Source: Acheta domesticus (taxonomy: Eukaryota > Arthropoda > Insecta > Orthoptera > Gryllidae). Taken from it: 64,000 bases of DNA. The stretch covers positions 166,679,285 through 166,743,284 of the forward strand of contig JAHLJT010008446.1 in NCBI GenBank assembly GCA_031308135.1. Reading direction: 5' to 3'. A program made the position numbers and the translations under genes. Positions within the stretch are counted from its first letter, which is position 1. Each line of letters starts with the position of its first letter. Shown here piece after piece: positions 34,172 to 45,034 of this stretch. Below the pieces are notes generated by a model. The model ran no database searches, was not told the DNA's origin, and saw only the letters and a program-made list of their open reading frames with translations.

Positions 34172-34756
34172 ATACTGACCATCCGGACTACAAAAGTAAA
34201 ACCACATGAATTGAAGTTTATGACATGGAGGAATATAGTACATTACATTCCTATTTCTCAATGTGTATGACATATTTTCCCGATAAGTGGAATATGCCCA
34301 ATTTATGAAGTTAATGTTTTTTTAACTTCCCAATCATAGGACCCAATTTCTAAAGAAGGAAAAAGGACCATAAAGAAAATTGAATGTTTTCTCGCTCATC
34401 CTCAAATAATTCATTTCGAAGTTCTTGAATTAAATAATGCTTCACCCATGGCCTCACCATGGATGAATACCATGGTGTTGTTCTATGGCCTCACCCTCAA
34501 ACGTTTCCTCTTTAGCTTTTATTTCTTCTGCATTAAACATAGATTAGTTATTATTAAGCATAAAGTACTGCTAACACAGTTATTTGTGCGTCATCCATCT
34601 TGAATCGCGAGCAAAACTTCATAAAATATTGGAGGAAATGTAATAAGTTCGTCATATTTCTTTGTCAAATTTTCCTTCGTCAATATTCAAAGAACTTCCA
34701 CAAGTTTTTCATCAAAGATATTTGTCAAATATCTTTTACAGTGTAATACCGGCCAA

Positions 34757-36133
34757 ATGCGGATTAGTGACAAATTCGTCATCTTTGAACCAGTATGGCG
34801 GCTACTTAGAGACGCCGTAACTGTATAGCGAGGTCTTAATCAGCATTGAAAAATAATTTCTTACCATTAGACCACAAAAACAGCTTTGAGCTTGTAATTC
34901 AACCGGGCATACCAAAATGGCATGTTATTTGCACCTAAAGAATACCTAAGGACTGTTCGTATGTCTGCAGAAATGTTCAGAAATTGTAGTCAGAATGGCA
35001 AATTTAAACGCGAAAAAATAAACAAAACGCTGAATAATTTTTTTAAATTTTACAAATAATTTTTTGGCCCGTTCAACATTTAAAGTCGTGATCACCATAC
35101 TTTCAATAACAAATGTAGATTTCAAGTTGTAATTTTCTTTTAAAGTACGTAATATTGAAAAGTATATATTCGCCCACTTTTATGTTTATTAATAATGGAG
35201 TATAATCAATTATTTTAAATCAATGTAGATTTTAGTTTCAAATAACTCCAAAATAACCTACATGGCACAACGTATCCTCAATGTGGAAATCAAACCTCTT
35301 TCTTTCGTAAGTTTTCAATTTTTTAAAAATTACTTGGAGTTATTCTAAAAGTTGAAATTTTTACTGAAGTTTGATATGATAGCGGTCTAGTCTGTGTGTA
35401 ATTTTCAGATTTTTATCTGGTCTCCGATAGAGATATTACAGTTCAAATTTTGGAAAAAATCCGAAATTCCAATTTTCAAGAGGAGGTAATTTGTAACTGG
35501 TACGTTATATACCAATTATATTTTGCAAACTGTAACTATACTGTTATGTGTAAGATCATAGACAAAATTAAGACTATGATTCTATCCCTTCTTTGAAAAA
35601 TTTCTCTCTGAAAATCGAATTTTGTGCATTCGCATTCCATAGACTTGATCGCAAATATTTCCCAGACAAAAACATAGAAGGTAGGAAAATAATATTTCGA
35701 TTTGCAGGCCAGAGTATACCGAATCGAATGCTTTTAGAATGAATGCCAAAACAATCTAGAGCGGAGTAATTTTGAAACGAGTAAATGTTTGCTAAAGTAA
35801 AAAATGGCACACGGCCTGAAACAAAAATGGCCGTCATTTGTAAACCAGGTACAATAAAAAAACGTTGAAGATGTTTTTGAACAGCTAAAACATAGGGAAA
35901 TGCGTGTAAAAATATTAACTTTTTCGAGGAGGTCGAGTGATCAATTTATTAATTCTGCACCAATTAAAATGGATTGACCAGAGCGCATTTAAAAACAGGA
36001 ATTCAATTTTAAATGTTTTGCTATTACTTGGCTATTTATGGAAATAAAGAAATGGCATTGTTGCATTTCACGTAATGTAACACGAGGGATCTAACAGTGG
36101 ATATATCTCTATTTTAAATTTTTAAATTTTCAC
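34757..36133. other. AT-rich non-coding stretch
   Basis: No gene or named repeat was recognised. An 87-codon ORF on the minus strand at 35574-35837 has no family resemblance. Confidence 0.5.
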
Positions 36134-36200
36134 CTTACGAATACGTCGTAAGAAGAGAATGTTATGTTCTCATGTGCCAGAAAACGGCGATTTTTTTTTC
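36134..36200 (+). repeat. Rep-A end fragment with palindromic terminus
   Basis: CTTACGAATACGTCGTAAG (36134-36152) is followed by GAGAATGTTATGTTCTCATG and CCAGAAAACGGCGA. This is the same end as at 40290-40326 (opposite orientation), 48788-48822 and 50793-50840. Confidence 0.6.
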
Positions 36201-36323
36201 GGAGATGTGGCCCTCTTGCATTAGGGATGCGATATACCGAGGTGGCTTCTCGAGGACCAACTTATAATGTATGCCTCCTTGCCCTGCGCAAGAGGCCCCT
36301 TGACCTAATAGGGACTAAAAGGG

Positions 36324-36324
36324 C

Positions 36325-36357
<33 letters not shown>

Positions 36358-36385
36358 TAATAAAAATAATAATGATAACAACAAT
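36324..36385 (+). repeat. (TAA)n array, LINE target
   Basis: A TAA array, imperfect toward its right end, directly before the truncated 5' end of LINE copy D. Confidence 0.92.
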
Positions 36386-37659
36386 GTATAGATCAAGAGT
36401 TACAAAAATGGGCAATTCCTACACTTTCCTATTCTTTCGGAATTCTCAAGTGGTCAAGTGCAGACCTTGCTGAGTTAAATAGATTGACTAGAAGGCTACT
36501 TACTAAATTCAGGTGTCTTCATACCAACTCATCTATTAAAAGACTATATCTACCCCGAAGAGAAGGAGGAAGGGGACTACTAAACATTGAAAAATCTCTG
36601 CAGAACCCAAGAATGAAAAATTACTTTCGTGTGAAGATGAATTAATGAAAATGGCTGAACAAACAGATGATGGTTATATCCCACTAACCTTGAGTGCCTC
36701 CTGCCCAGGATTAACGGCAAAGCAGCACCAAAACTAGACGATTCAAAGAGATCTAGTAGAATGGCAACAAAAGGCAATGCACGGTAAATTTCCCAAAGCA
36801 ATTCATGAACCTCATGTTGAAACACTATCCTCGCTGCAATGGCTATCAGACGGCTATTTATACCCAGAAACAGAGGGATTTATATGGGCAATCCAAGATA
36901 GAGTATGCCGAACTAGGAACTATGATAAACATTGCACGCGCATGCCCATTGTTGACAAATGCAGGAAACAATAGAAAAATAATATAACATACAATAGCCG
37001 GCTGCACTGCACTTGTCGACAGAGCTTACTTGGGCACACACAACCAACAAGCTAAAATTGTCCATCAACAATTGGCTCTCAAGTATGGAATGTTAAATAG
37101 TGGAACTCCACCGTATTATAAATACAACCTAGCATCTGTAACAGAAGCAAATAATACCATCATTTATTCGGACAGACCCATATTTACAGATAAAACTGTG
37201 GCTATCGACAGACCAGATATAGTTTTGATTGACAGGAATAAAAAGAAACTATGCTTGTTGATATTGCTGTACTATTAACACACCATCTAAAGACAACAGA
37301 GACCGAGAAAATTACTAAGTACGTATATCTTGCTCTGGAAATAAAACAAATGTGGAAACTACAGAGTGTAACAACATATCGACTTGTTATTTCGGCTGAA
37401 GGTGTAGTCTCAAAAAATTTCAGGAAAAAACTAAAACAAATGGGATTACCTCAAGGAAACCTAAACTACGGACAGAAAGCAGTGATCTTGCAAACATGTC
37501 ATATAATTCGCAAGTTCTTTAACTAACACAAATGAGGCTCCCATATAAGTCTTGGGGGTCAGAGTGAAATCTTTCTCCTCAGTGACTAAGCTCTTTCCTA
37601 ATCGTGGCAGGATTGGGCAAATTGAACCCCGCACAAGCTGCTGAGAATCACAAGAGAAG
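36386..37659 (+). mobile_element. Dong/R4-like LINE copy D, 3' part with restriction-like endonuclease
   Basis: The copy begins inside the region after the RT: AIPTLSYSFGILKWSSADLA (about 36414), then LTRRLLTKFRCLHTNSSIK and YLPRREGGRGLLNIEKSLQ. The RT itself is missing. It continues with MHGKFPKAIHEPHVETLSSL (36777) and an IQDRVCRTRNY block before the zinc knuckle. The endonuclease has RPDIVLIDRNKKK (about 37210) and, after a frameshift, LVDIAVLLTHHL and EKITKYVYLALEIKQMW. That gives the PD...D...K pattern of restriction-like endonucleases of the R2/R4 group. The stop is at 37524 and the 3' end abuts a second TAA array. Confidence 0.85.
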
Positions 37660-37672
37660 ATATAATAATAAC

Positions 37673-37709
<37 letters not shown>

Positions 37710-37728
37710 GTAATAATAGTAATAATAA
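37660..37728 (+). repeat. (TAA)n array, LINE target
   Basis: A long TAA array with a few interruptions, between LINE copies D and E. Confidence 0.95.
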
Positions 37729-38360
37729 GGTCACGTTAGGCAGGAATAAGTGGCTTGAGACAAATTGAAGCCTCCTGGCACAATGCAATAGTCGGGATGG
37801 GAAAGTATGTAGTCAGCCATCAAGATGACCCTTTAATGAGGCAGGTCATGAAATCTGATCGAAGAATGAAAAATAGATGCATTGTTAGTGTAGCAAGATG
37901 CATTGCAAAGAAAACTATGCAAGACACGTCGAATAATACAGACACTGAACTTCTGATGCTTCTTAACATGAAATGTAAGACACAAAAAATGTTAAAGAAA
38001 TCGTGGAGAGACCAAACCACTCCACGGACAATATTTGAAACGAATACAAGATGCAGATCAATAAAGTTCAATCATTTATGTGACTTAAAAGGGGAAGAAT
38101 GAAGCCAGAATCAGAAGTACTTGTAATAGCTGCCCAAGATCAGGTTTGAGAACACGACATTATGATAAAGCGGTTCTCAAAATTTCCCAAGATGATAAAT
38201 GCCGCATTTGCCAGAAACACGTAGAAACCATTGATCATATTGTCTCAGCTTGTCCAATCCTAGCAAAAACCGAATACTTGAAAAGACACGACAGACTGTG
38301 TAGCTACCTCCACTGACAGATCTGTACCGCCCTGGAAGTTCCAAACACATGCCCAAGTGG
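37729..38360 (+). mobile_element. Dong/R4-like LINE copy E, short 3' piece
   Basis: Same subfamily as copy A: LRQIEASWHNAIVGMGKYVV (37755) with SHQDDPLMRQVMKSDRRM, then LLMLLNMKCKTQKMLKKSW. A CCHC region follows in broken frames (MPHLPETRRNH, about 38200). It is 5' truncated right at one TAA array and ends at another (38361-38409). The endonuclease is missing. Confidence 0.85.

Positions 38361-38409
<49 letters not shown>
38361..38409 (+). repeat. (TAA)n array
   Basis: A perfect TAA array at the 3' end of LINE copy E. Confidence 0.95.
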
Positions 38410-38410
<1 letters not shown>

Positions 38411-38435
38411 ATGCTCGTAATCAATACGAAATAAA

Positions 38436-40326
38436 TAAACTAGTGGTGCTTCCAACGCACATACTTTCCCGCTCTGTTTCTATACCGTCCTTATTGCTAT
38501 TCCACTACTCCATAAACCAGCAAAAGTGTACTATACCAGCAAACCATTTCGGTACCGAGACCCGACAAACGAAACTCAAATTCAACGAACTGGCACTTAT
38601 ACCACTACGCAACACCAACACCGCCTCTGTCGAACAGAGGCATAAAAGAATAGAACCGACCTAGAAAATGGTAAATGCATGGCAAAGAAACAATTGAAAC
38701 GATGGTAATACGCTTTACAAATATAAGAAGAGAGATAAAAAATTGTTAAAAGTTAAAAATTTGAACAAATATATACAGACATTTCCACGACATTTATCGC
38801 AATTGCTTATATTTTAGTCAAAACGTAATTCTATCAATTTTATCATTAGGAGCCGGTAATTTTCAACCTGCGAAAAACATGTCTTTCAAACATGACCAAG
38901 AAAGGAAGCGATAAACCGCATTACGAAGTATTCGTAAGCCTAGAAATTAATAATAATTTCTAAACCATTAGGGATTGTAAGTTTATCGCATGCCTTCTCG
39001 TTATATTGTATTACAATTTAGCGTTAAAATGCTCATAATTTTACTTAAATTGGTTCATACAGATATAAACTAGACAAGTGTCGATTTGACATATCATACG
39101 CTTCAGAAATCGAATAACAGAGTTGAAAAATTGTTTAAAAAACGCAGTTAGGGAAAACACAGATAAGTCCTCTCTATTTATCTATATTGAATCTATTCGT
39201 GAGTAGAAGTACTTCAAATGATTTTCAATAAAGTATCTACACTCTTCAATGTTTTTTTCCTGCAACATCACATTCATCAAATTAAAATCACCCTCGGGGG
39301 ATCGAACTCGGTACCTTCCTTATTGAAGATCTCAACCCGAAGGTGCATTAACCAACCGCGCTACGAAACCGACTTGCGGAACCACTGCTTATATTTCAGT
39401 CAAAACGTACTTGTATCAGTTCTATTAGGAATCCGGTAATTGTCAACATGCGAAAAACATGTCTTTCAAAAAACATGACAAAGAAAGGCAGCGGTGAACT
39501 CCTTACTCCACATAATTTTCGGATGATCGGCATTTGGAAAATAACTACTGCGAGAAAGTATGTGCCATTCTAGCACCACTAGCTTATTTATATATTTACC
39601 TTCCCTTCTTACACACGTGCAGAAAATTTGAAGAAAAAATTTGGAGCGGTTTTTGAGAAAATTGTTTTTTGTCAATTTGAATCGCAATTTACGCAAAAAC
39701 TATTCGTTTTTCCAGAAAGTGGTACATGACCTTATTTGAAGTGCTAATTTTGTACAACCGACTTTGTCTGAGGCGAAAATCTCTATCTTCAATTTTGCAG
39801 TTTTTAAACAGTTTTTTGCAATTTTCGAAAAATAGGGCCAATCAACGAAAATGATGCCTACGTCATTCCCTTCAACGTTCTTTGCACTATTCAACAACAA
39901 ATTATAATCAAAAATTTGGAGCCATTTTTTTTAATTTATAAAATCTCAAAATGGGATTCATGTAAAGTATCCTCAAATACAAAGATATCGGTTTCAAATT
40001 CAAGAGGCCTTGAGACGAGTAAAAACCATCGGGGAATATCAATTTTGAAGAAAATCGACCGAACGGTTTAGGCGCTAGCGTTGACCACAGACGGACTGAC
40101 GGACAGACGGACGGAATGCCGTCAATCGATTTTGAAGTATGAAGAAGCAACAAATCATGGATTTTGACTACACCACGAGATAGAGGATTTTTTTTTCTAA
40201 ATTTAGTAACAGGTTTTATCCACTTTTTTGTCACCAGACCCCTGCTATAAGATATTTTCTGGCGAAAATTCCCTGTTTTCCGCCGCACGATTACATAACT
40301 TTCTCTTCTTACGAAGTATTCGTAAG
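38436..40326 (-). repeat. Rep-A dispersed non-coding repeat (with internal duplication)
   Basis: This shares blocks with 50790-52560, 58770-60480 and 63695-64000. One block, GGGAATATCAATTTTGAAGA (about 40033), is followed by a purine-rich GACGGACAGACGGACGG run (about 40093). It ends with the palindrome CTTACGAAGTATTCGTAAG (40308-40326), and a second copy of the palindrome lies at 38920-38938. A direct repeat of about 75 bp links 38812-38885 with 39392-39472. No protein is encoded. The class is unknown. Confidence 0.6.
39291..39378 (-). repeat. tRNA-like module (SINE head or tRNA pseudogene)
   Basis: On the minus strand GTAGCGCGGTTGGTTAATGC fits a polymerase III A box and GAGTTCGATCCCCC fits a B box, at normal tRNA spacing. 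The acceptor arms do not pair, so a working tRNA is unlikely. Confidence 0.6.
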
Positions 40327-40719
40327 GCGAGAAAGTAAAAAGATCAACCTGGAATTCATAAAATAGAAGATGTTGGTGAAGTGAGAACTGTTGGTAAACA
40401 AGTGATTCATTCTAGTGAACACGAATATGATAATGAATAAAACAACATACAACAAGATTTTTAAAATTTATTTCTAATATTAGTAACTTCAACTACCTGT
40501 ATATTATGAGAATTCCCACATACTCAAAAAAATGAGAATTAGAATCGATTGAAAGTAATTGAAGAGGGGAAAATAAAAAATGAAAAATACTTCAGACATT
40601 GGACGTAAATTAGCCGAATATCGTAATAATGCTAATGATTCTGCTTTTGGTTTAAAATCTGGAAATAAATATAAATATACTGGAAATGCTAAAGTTGATA
40701 TTTATAAGGTGAATATACT
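40327..40719 (+). pseudogene. virus-like locus 2: DUF8207-like protein N-terminal part
   Basis: About 40345-40435 (with VGKQVIHSSEHEYDNE) parallels the segment just before the DUF8207-like gene at 13678. The open part from 40580 reads MKNTSDIGRKLAEYRNNAND, then SAFGLKSGNKYKYTGNAKVD. It is clearly the same family as the 13678-13962 protein, which has GPKLAEYLNEVNDLAFG. The gene is cut by the pogo-type element that starts at about 40720. The function is unknown. Confidence 0.6.
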
Positions 40720-41819
40720 AATCCTTCGACATCCGCGAATTCGGTATTCACGAGTTCCGAACATTGGCGGTTAGAGAAATTCTAGCGATTTCAGCATTCG
40801 CGAGAACGTCTTTTGGTTGTACTACATTTTTTTAAGAGAGCACATTTCATTTCCTTTGTCAGCGTCATCTCGGAAACGAACTCAGAAGACACCGGAGCTC
40901 AAAGTATCACGTTCTGCAAATACAGTGATTCCTCCTCATCCGGGAATTCGCTATTCGCGAGTTCCGAACATTCGCGATTAGAGAAATGCTACTGGTTTTA
41001 ACATTCGCGACTTCAACATTCGCGAGTGGGTCTCTGGTCGTACCTTTTTGTAATGCTAGCTCATTTTATTTCTTTTATCTGCGTTATCTGGGAAACGAGC
41101 TCGGCAGCCACCGGAGCTCAAAGTATCACGTTCTGCAAAAATATCAAAGTGGAAATGTCAGTTCACATTAATAGAATCATACAATTGTAAAATAATTCAA
41201 TTCAGTTGCGTGAAATTGGAGGTAAGAGTTTTCGCCACATGAACAGAAAAGCCATTCAGGATCTGTGCAACTGCCTTTATAATGACCTCACTGAAAAGCA
41301 TCTTCAGGAAATCATCAGCAAAGAAAACCTCGATCGTAATGAAGTAAAAGAAGCGAACTACGTCCTGGACCAATTTCAATGCGAAAGCTGTTAATGGCGT
41401 TCTAAAACTTCAACATGCTCTGGTGGAAAGGGCATTCAAATATGATCCGAGCATGGAAATAACTTCGAAATTTAAGAGAGAAATAGAAGCAGCGACTTTT
41501 CCATATTTGGATATTAGAACAACGAGGAGGGCGTTGAACCAAAAAAATAAACAAATCCTATATTCAATCACTTTCAACTTTGAAATTAGTTTCAAATATT
41601 ATTTTATTTCTTCTCTTTGGGATGTTAATTGTTAATTTTTTAGTAGCACTTACACAGTTCTTCTGCAATTGTTTTTGTGATTTTTCTTTCTTTTTTAAAG
41701 AGCTTTTCGATATCCAGAACCTAATCTACATTTCTTCATTAAAAGATAGATTCGACATTAGCAGATTTGGCATTCGTGAAGTTTTTTGGGAACCTAACTG
41801 TCGCGAATGTTGAGGGATT
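40720..41819 (+). mobile_element. pogo/Tigger-like DNA transposon, internally deleted
   Basis: The left end reads AATCCTTCGACATCCGCGAA (40720). The right end, read on the minus strand from 41819, is AATCCCTCAACATTCGCGAC. These are inverted repeats of the pogo/Tigger type. The first about 210 bp are present twice (40720 and 40925), sharing GAGTTCCGAACATT and CACCGGAGCTCAAAGTATCACG-like blocks. The interior carries transposase C-terminal remains (see next entry). The DDE core is missing. The element interrupts the virus-like gene on its left. Confidence 0.65.
41206..41540 (+). pseudogene. pogo/Tigger-like transposase C-terminal remnant
   Basis: 41206-41394 reads HMNRKAIQDLCNCLYNDLTE and then NLDRNEVKEANYVLDQF. 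After a frame change come a 'LKLQHALVERAFKYDPSME' reading (about 41403) and FKREIEAATFPYLDI. Acidic/Leu-rich tails with a 'DPSM....K.K..IE....PY' motif are usual at the end of Tigger/pogo transposases. This is a moderate-confidence family call, supported by the inverted ends around it. Confidence 0.5.
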
Positions 41820-42059
41820 GAAAAATATACACAGTTTCTTCAATGAAATAGAAACCCAAATATTTATTTAAAGGTAAACAGTGTCAGTTCATTTTGCATT
41901 ATTTTATTACAACACACGACGAGATGGCAGCACGATGCATTGTTAAAATGGAGGACATTATGTAAACGTTACATTAACCAATGTTGATTCAGATATTCGA
42001 ATCCATCTGGAGAAGTGTTTCGGAGAAGTAGATGGTTTGTTTTGAATATCTGTTGTGCT

Positions 42060-42681
42060 ATGACCATGCAAAGAAGAAAGTGTTTGAATGATCCAAATGT
42101 ATTTTGTTATATTTGTGGAAGTTTTATTATTGCAAAACAGAGACAGAACATAAATCATTTATTAGAAGTGTTTATATCGCTTATTTTGGAATGAAACTGA
42201 GAGATTAGGATAAACCGTGAGCCCCTCATAAAATGTGCAACATTCGTGTTGCAGAGTTAAGAAACTGGTCAAAAGGAAGGAGGGAGGTATTGTGTTTTGT
42301 TGTTCCTATGGTATGGCGCAAGCCAAAAAACTATCTCGACGTTTATTGTTTTTGTATTTGCAAAGTAAAAGAATTCAATACAAAGAACAAATGGGGATTA
42401 TTAATCCTGATTTGGAGTATTCTAGAATACCTGTAGCAGATTGCACTGAGGTTCCAACACTGTAACCTTCTTCGATCTTCGAGATGTTACATTCCTATTC
42501 AAGTTCAACGCCAGACGAGTCAGTTGAAGAATCTGATTGGTTAAACACCGAACATAAACCCACACCTTTAACACAAAGTGAACTGAACGATTTGATCAGA
42601 AATTTAAATCTCTCAATTGACACTAATGAAGTTTTTGTTGCGCAAAGTTACGTCAGAAAGGAAACAATTTTCTACCTGTAA
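42060..42681 (+). pseudogene. family U, N-terminal half, frameshifted
   Basis: ATG at 42060 opens MTMQRRKCLNDPNVFCYICG, the CxxC-containing N-terminus. In shifted frames NIRVAELRNWSKGRREV and VPMVWRKPKNYLDVYCFCIC follow. The 42484-42681 frame reads SSTPDESVEESDWLNTEHKP and LTQSELNDLIRNLNLSIDTN. The same order of blocks is seen in the copies at 15300-15640 and 54470-55433. Two Cys pairs plus His suggest zinc binding. No function is known to me. The C-terminal half is absent. Confidence 0.68.
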
Positions 42682-43149
42682 GTATGTATGTTACAATTTA
42701 CAGACATCGAGAGAAAGACCTAGAGCCGTTTAAGGAAGAGTACTAGTATGTTGCACTCCATGATTGCTGACTACTGTTGGTTACTGCAATGAAATGATCC
42801 TACTAGAGTGCACAAAAGAATAAGAGGTACAACAAGCTTTTTGTCTAAGTGACAATGGTTCTGTTGACTGCTCATACGCGTGAAAAGAAACAGTGAATTT
42901 AATGCATTTTTCCTTGCAATTTATTAGTTACAATATTTCTTCCGTTAATTGTTTAATTTTCATTTTTTAAATTCTGTTAAAATTAATGTAAATAATAAAA
43001 AATATAATGTAAACTGATATGTACGGAATAAAGGTGGAGGCAGAGGTTTCAACATAAGCAGTTTATTCTGCTTAGCGGATGGTACAATGAAAAAATCTCT
43101 TTCAGACCATGCAAAAATATTGTTGAAGTCGAAAGAAAATAACATTAGT

Positions 43150-43260
43150 CCATTAAAGCTGATAAAATATTATTCCAGTGTTTAGTAAAGGTGCAAATTT
43201 AAAATAATGAATGTTTGCAACTGCACCAACTAGAACCATGTGTGCGAAAAGAAAATAAGG
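43150..43260 (+). pseudogene. virus-like locus 2: tail of PLA2-like protein
   Basis: The nucleotide and protein similarity to 16600-16680 is clear: both have GTGCAAATTT / ATGCAAATTT, then AATGTTTGCAAC and a short basic 'CAKRK' end. Only the last 30 or so codons remain; the catalytic part is absent. Confidence 0.45.
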
Positions 43261-43393
43261 AATGAGAATAGAACTTGATTTTGGAATTTAAAACTGAATT
43301 TTATGTTTTATATTACCTTTATATATATGTATGTATATAATTTTTATGTATAATGTATATAATGTATGTATATAATTTTTTAAATACTAATAA

Positions 43394-43755
43394 ATGTCGA
43401 AAATTATAACATTATTAAAATTTATAACATTTTTGTTATTACCTGATGATGTTAGAAATATTTATTTTGATGATATTTTAACATCAAAACAAACAAAATA
43501 TAAACAGGAAAGTATTAAAAAAGGGTCTGATAAATTTAAAGACAAATTTATCTTGCCAACAAAAACAAAAATTAAAATCTAGAAAATAGGTGGATTAGAG
43601 TCTTAGTATCAGTATTAGAATTTTTATTAACAAGCGGTGTTAAAGATATTTACAATGGTGTAACTGCAAATAACAAAAGTAAAGCTGAATTAGAAGAATT
43701 GAAACGTCATAATATGGAGATGGAAAAAGAGGAATTGAGCTTAAAAAGAAAATGA
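43394..43755 (+). pseudogene. virus-like locus 2: small protein with hydrophobic N-terminus
   Basis: 43394-43582 is open and begins MSKIITLLKFITFLLLPDDV, then LTSKQTKYKQESIKKGSDKF. Past a stop and frame change, 43627-43755 continues GVKDIYNGVTANNKSKAELE and ends with a charged HNMEMEKEELSLKRK. The pattern (short, hydrophobic start, alanine/glycine-poor middle, charged helical C-terminus) and the position after the PLA2-like gene suggest a minor virion protein. That is inference; I do not recognise a named family. Confidence 0.4.
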
Positions 43756-43921
43756 CCACAATCTTCATAACAATGAAATTAATTAATCAATATTCATACC
43801 TGTTATGTAATTATGATATAAAAATTGTGTTCAATATTTTAAAATTCCATATTTTCTCAAACTATTTATGATTGATTTATGTCCAAAAATATTGCACCAA
43901 AATTAATGTGGTGTTGTGAAC

Positions 43922-44165
43922 ATGGATACATCTAAAAGTAGTGGAACCATTGTATATGCTGCTTCAAATATAATACACATTAATAAATTTTTTGATTCTT
44001 TTCGTGGATAACCACCTTCACAATAATTAATTTAACTTGGATCTCAACATTTATATTACAATGCTGAGAGAATTCAAAATTTTAATGAATTAATTTGTGG
44101 TAATTTATGTATATCCATGCTAAAATCGATCGGTAATTTATGTATATCCATGCATGGTCACAAAT
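43922..44165 (+). pseudogene. virus-like locus 2: unassigned ORF remains
   Basis: One frame reads MDTSKSSGTIVYAASNIIHI and NKFFDSFRG, then stops. A 23-bp sequence, GGTAATTTATGTATATCCATG, occurs twice (about 44099 and 44131). No family was recognised. Confidence 0.3.
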
Positions 44166-44179
44166 TTCAAATACAATAA

Positions 44180-44491
44180 ATGCCACAAGACATATATGGC
44201 CTTGATGACGATAAGGATATGAATATAAAAATGTATTGTGATGAGCTTATGAAAAAACATACTGAAGACACTGCACCACTTATATCTACCTTATCCATCA
44301 GTGGTTTATCTGGAAATTATGATTTTTATTATAAATTATTATGTAAAGTAGGTGATGGTATAGATGATGATGTTGTGACTATGAAACGATTAAATAATAC
44401 ACATCTTATTATTTTATATCGTGAATTAGATTTCTTTTACAATCAACCATTTTTTGAAATACATTACGATTGTAAAATTAATCATATCTAA
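44180..44491 (+). CDS. MPQD-type small protein, virus-like locus 2, copy 1
   Basis: A 103-codon open frame starting MPQDIYGLDDDKDMNIKMYC, then ISGLSGNYDFYYKLLCKVGD and a DDDVVTMKRLNNTH segment. A second copy starts 0.5 kb downstream. It is acidic at the start, with no transmembrane segment or known motif. It lies after the PLA2-tail and hydrophobic-protein pieces, so it probably belongs to the same degraded virus-like element. Intactness may be chance; function is unknown. Confidence 0.4.
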   Translation: MPQDIYGLDDDKDMNIKMYCDELMKKHTEDTAPLISTLSISGLSGNYDFYYKLLCKVGDGIDDDVVTMKRLNNTHLIILYRELDFFYNQPFFEIHYDCKINHI

Positions 44492-44686
44492 GCAAATATT
44501 AATTTAATAGATTTAATTCTGAATCCACTGTGTTTGCATTAAAACAATAAAAAAGTCAGTCATTTCAAACTACCAATTATTTTAAAAAATGGAGATAAAT
44601 ATATATTAAACCTACATATTCAAGCTATGCATCAGGTTATCAATTATTCCTTCATTTTATTCTTTCACTTTGATAATTTCTCTTAA

Positions 44687-44875
44687 ATGCCACAAGATAC
44701 ATATGGTTTGGCTGTAAAATTAAATAACTGTGTAACATTACCTATTATTGGTTCACCTGAAGATTATAATTTTCAAGAAAAATTAATTCATAAATTGGGT
44801 CCTGGTATATCTGATGATGATGATGTAATGTAGAAGCAATTAAAAATAGTGGTCACAGCATTCTAGATTCTATTG
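44687..44875 (+). pseudogene. MPQD-type small protein, copy 2, broken
   Basis: This begins MPQDTYGLAVKLNNCVTLPI, then PEDYNFQEKLIHKLGPGISD and DDDVM before a stop. It aligns with copy 1 (MPQD.YGL, then '.YDF..KL..K.G.GI.DD'). The two lie head to tail 507 bp apart. Confidence 0.45.
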
Positions 44876-45034
44876 GCATTTATGTTGCAATGAATTTACA
44901 ATATTTGAAAAATAACATATTTATGTTTGTGAATATAGTGGAGCTTTGGTAAGTAATAAATCATGTGTGTATTTTATTCCTGGAAAAGAAGAAGTAATGG
45001 ATGTACTTGCAGGTCGTACATCGACATACTACAT

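Larger units (their letters stand above)
32526..34756. mobile_element. terminal-inverted-repeat element (non-autonomous) with nested Tc1
   Basis: The left end starts TTGGCCGGTATTACACTGTA (32526) and the same sequence occurs on the minus strand from 34756, identical for about 24 bp. Subterminal parts are also related, with TTTGATAAA / TTTGTCAAA-type blocks and an inner ACAGTGTAAT at 32583-32593. Without the nested Tc1 (32751-34171) it is about 0.8 kb and has no coding capacity. No target duplication is obvious, so the superfamily is unassigned; a Harbinger-like or fold-back element is possible. Confidence 0.65.

Noticed and set aside
37660..38409. A CRISPR-like array
   Set aside because: The repetition is a simple TAA microsatellite around a LINE fragment; there are no spaced unique spacers.
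39291..39378. A functional tRNA gene
   Set aside because: The promoter-like boxes are present but the acceptor and T stems do not pair, so a SINE head or pseudogene is more likely. The same applies at 48655, 49999 and 53646.
40090..40120. GACGGACAGACGGACGG run as telomeric or regulatory repeat
   Set aside because: It recurs only as an internal block of Rep-A copies and is not a telomere motif.
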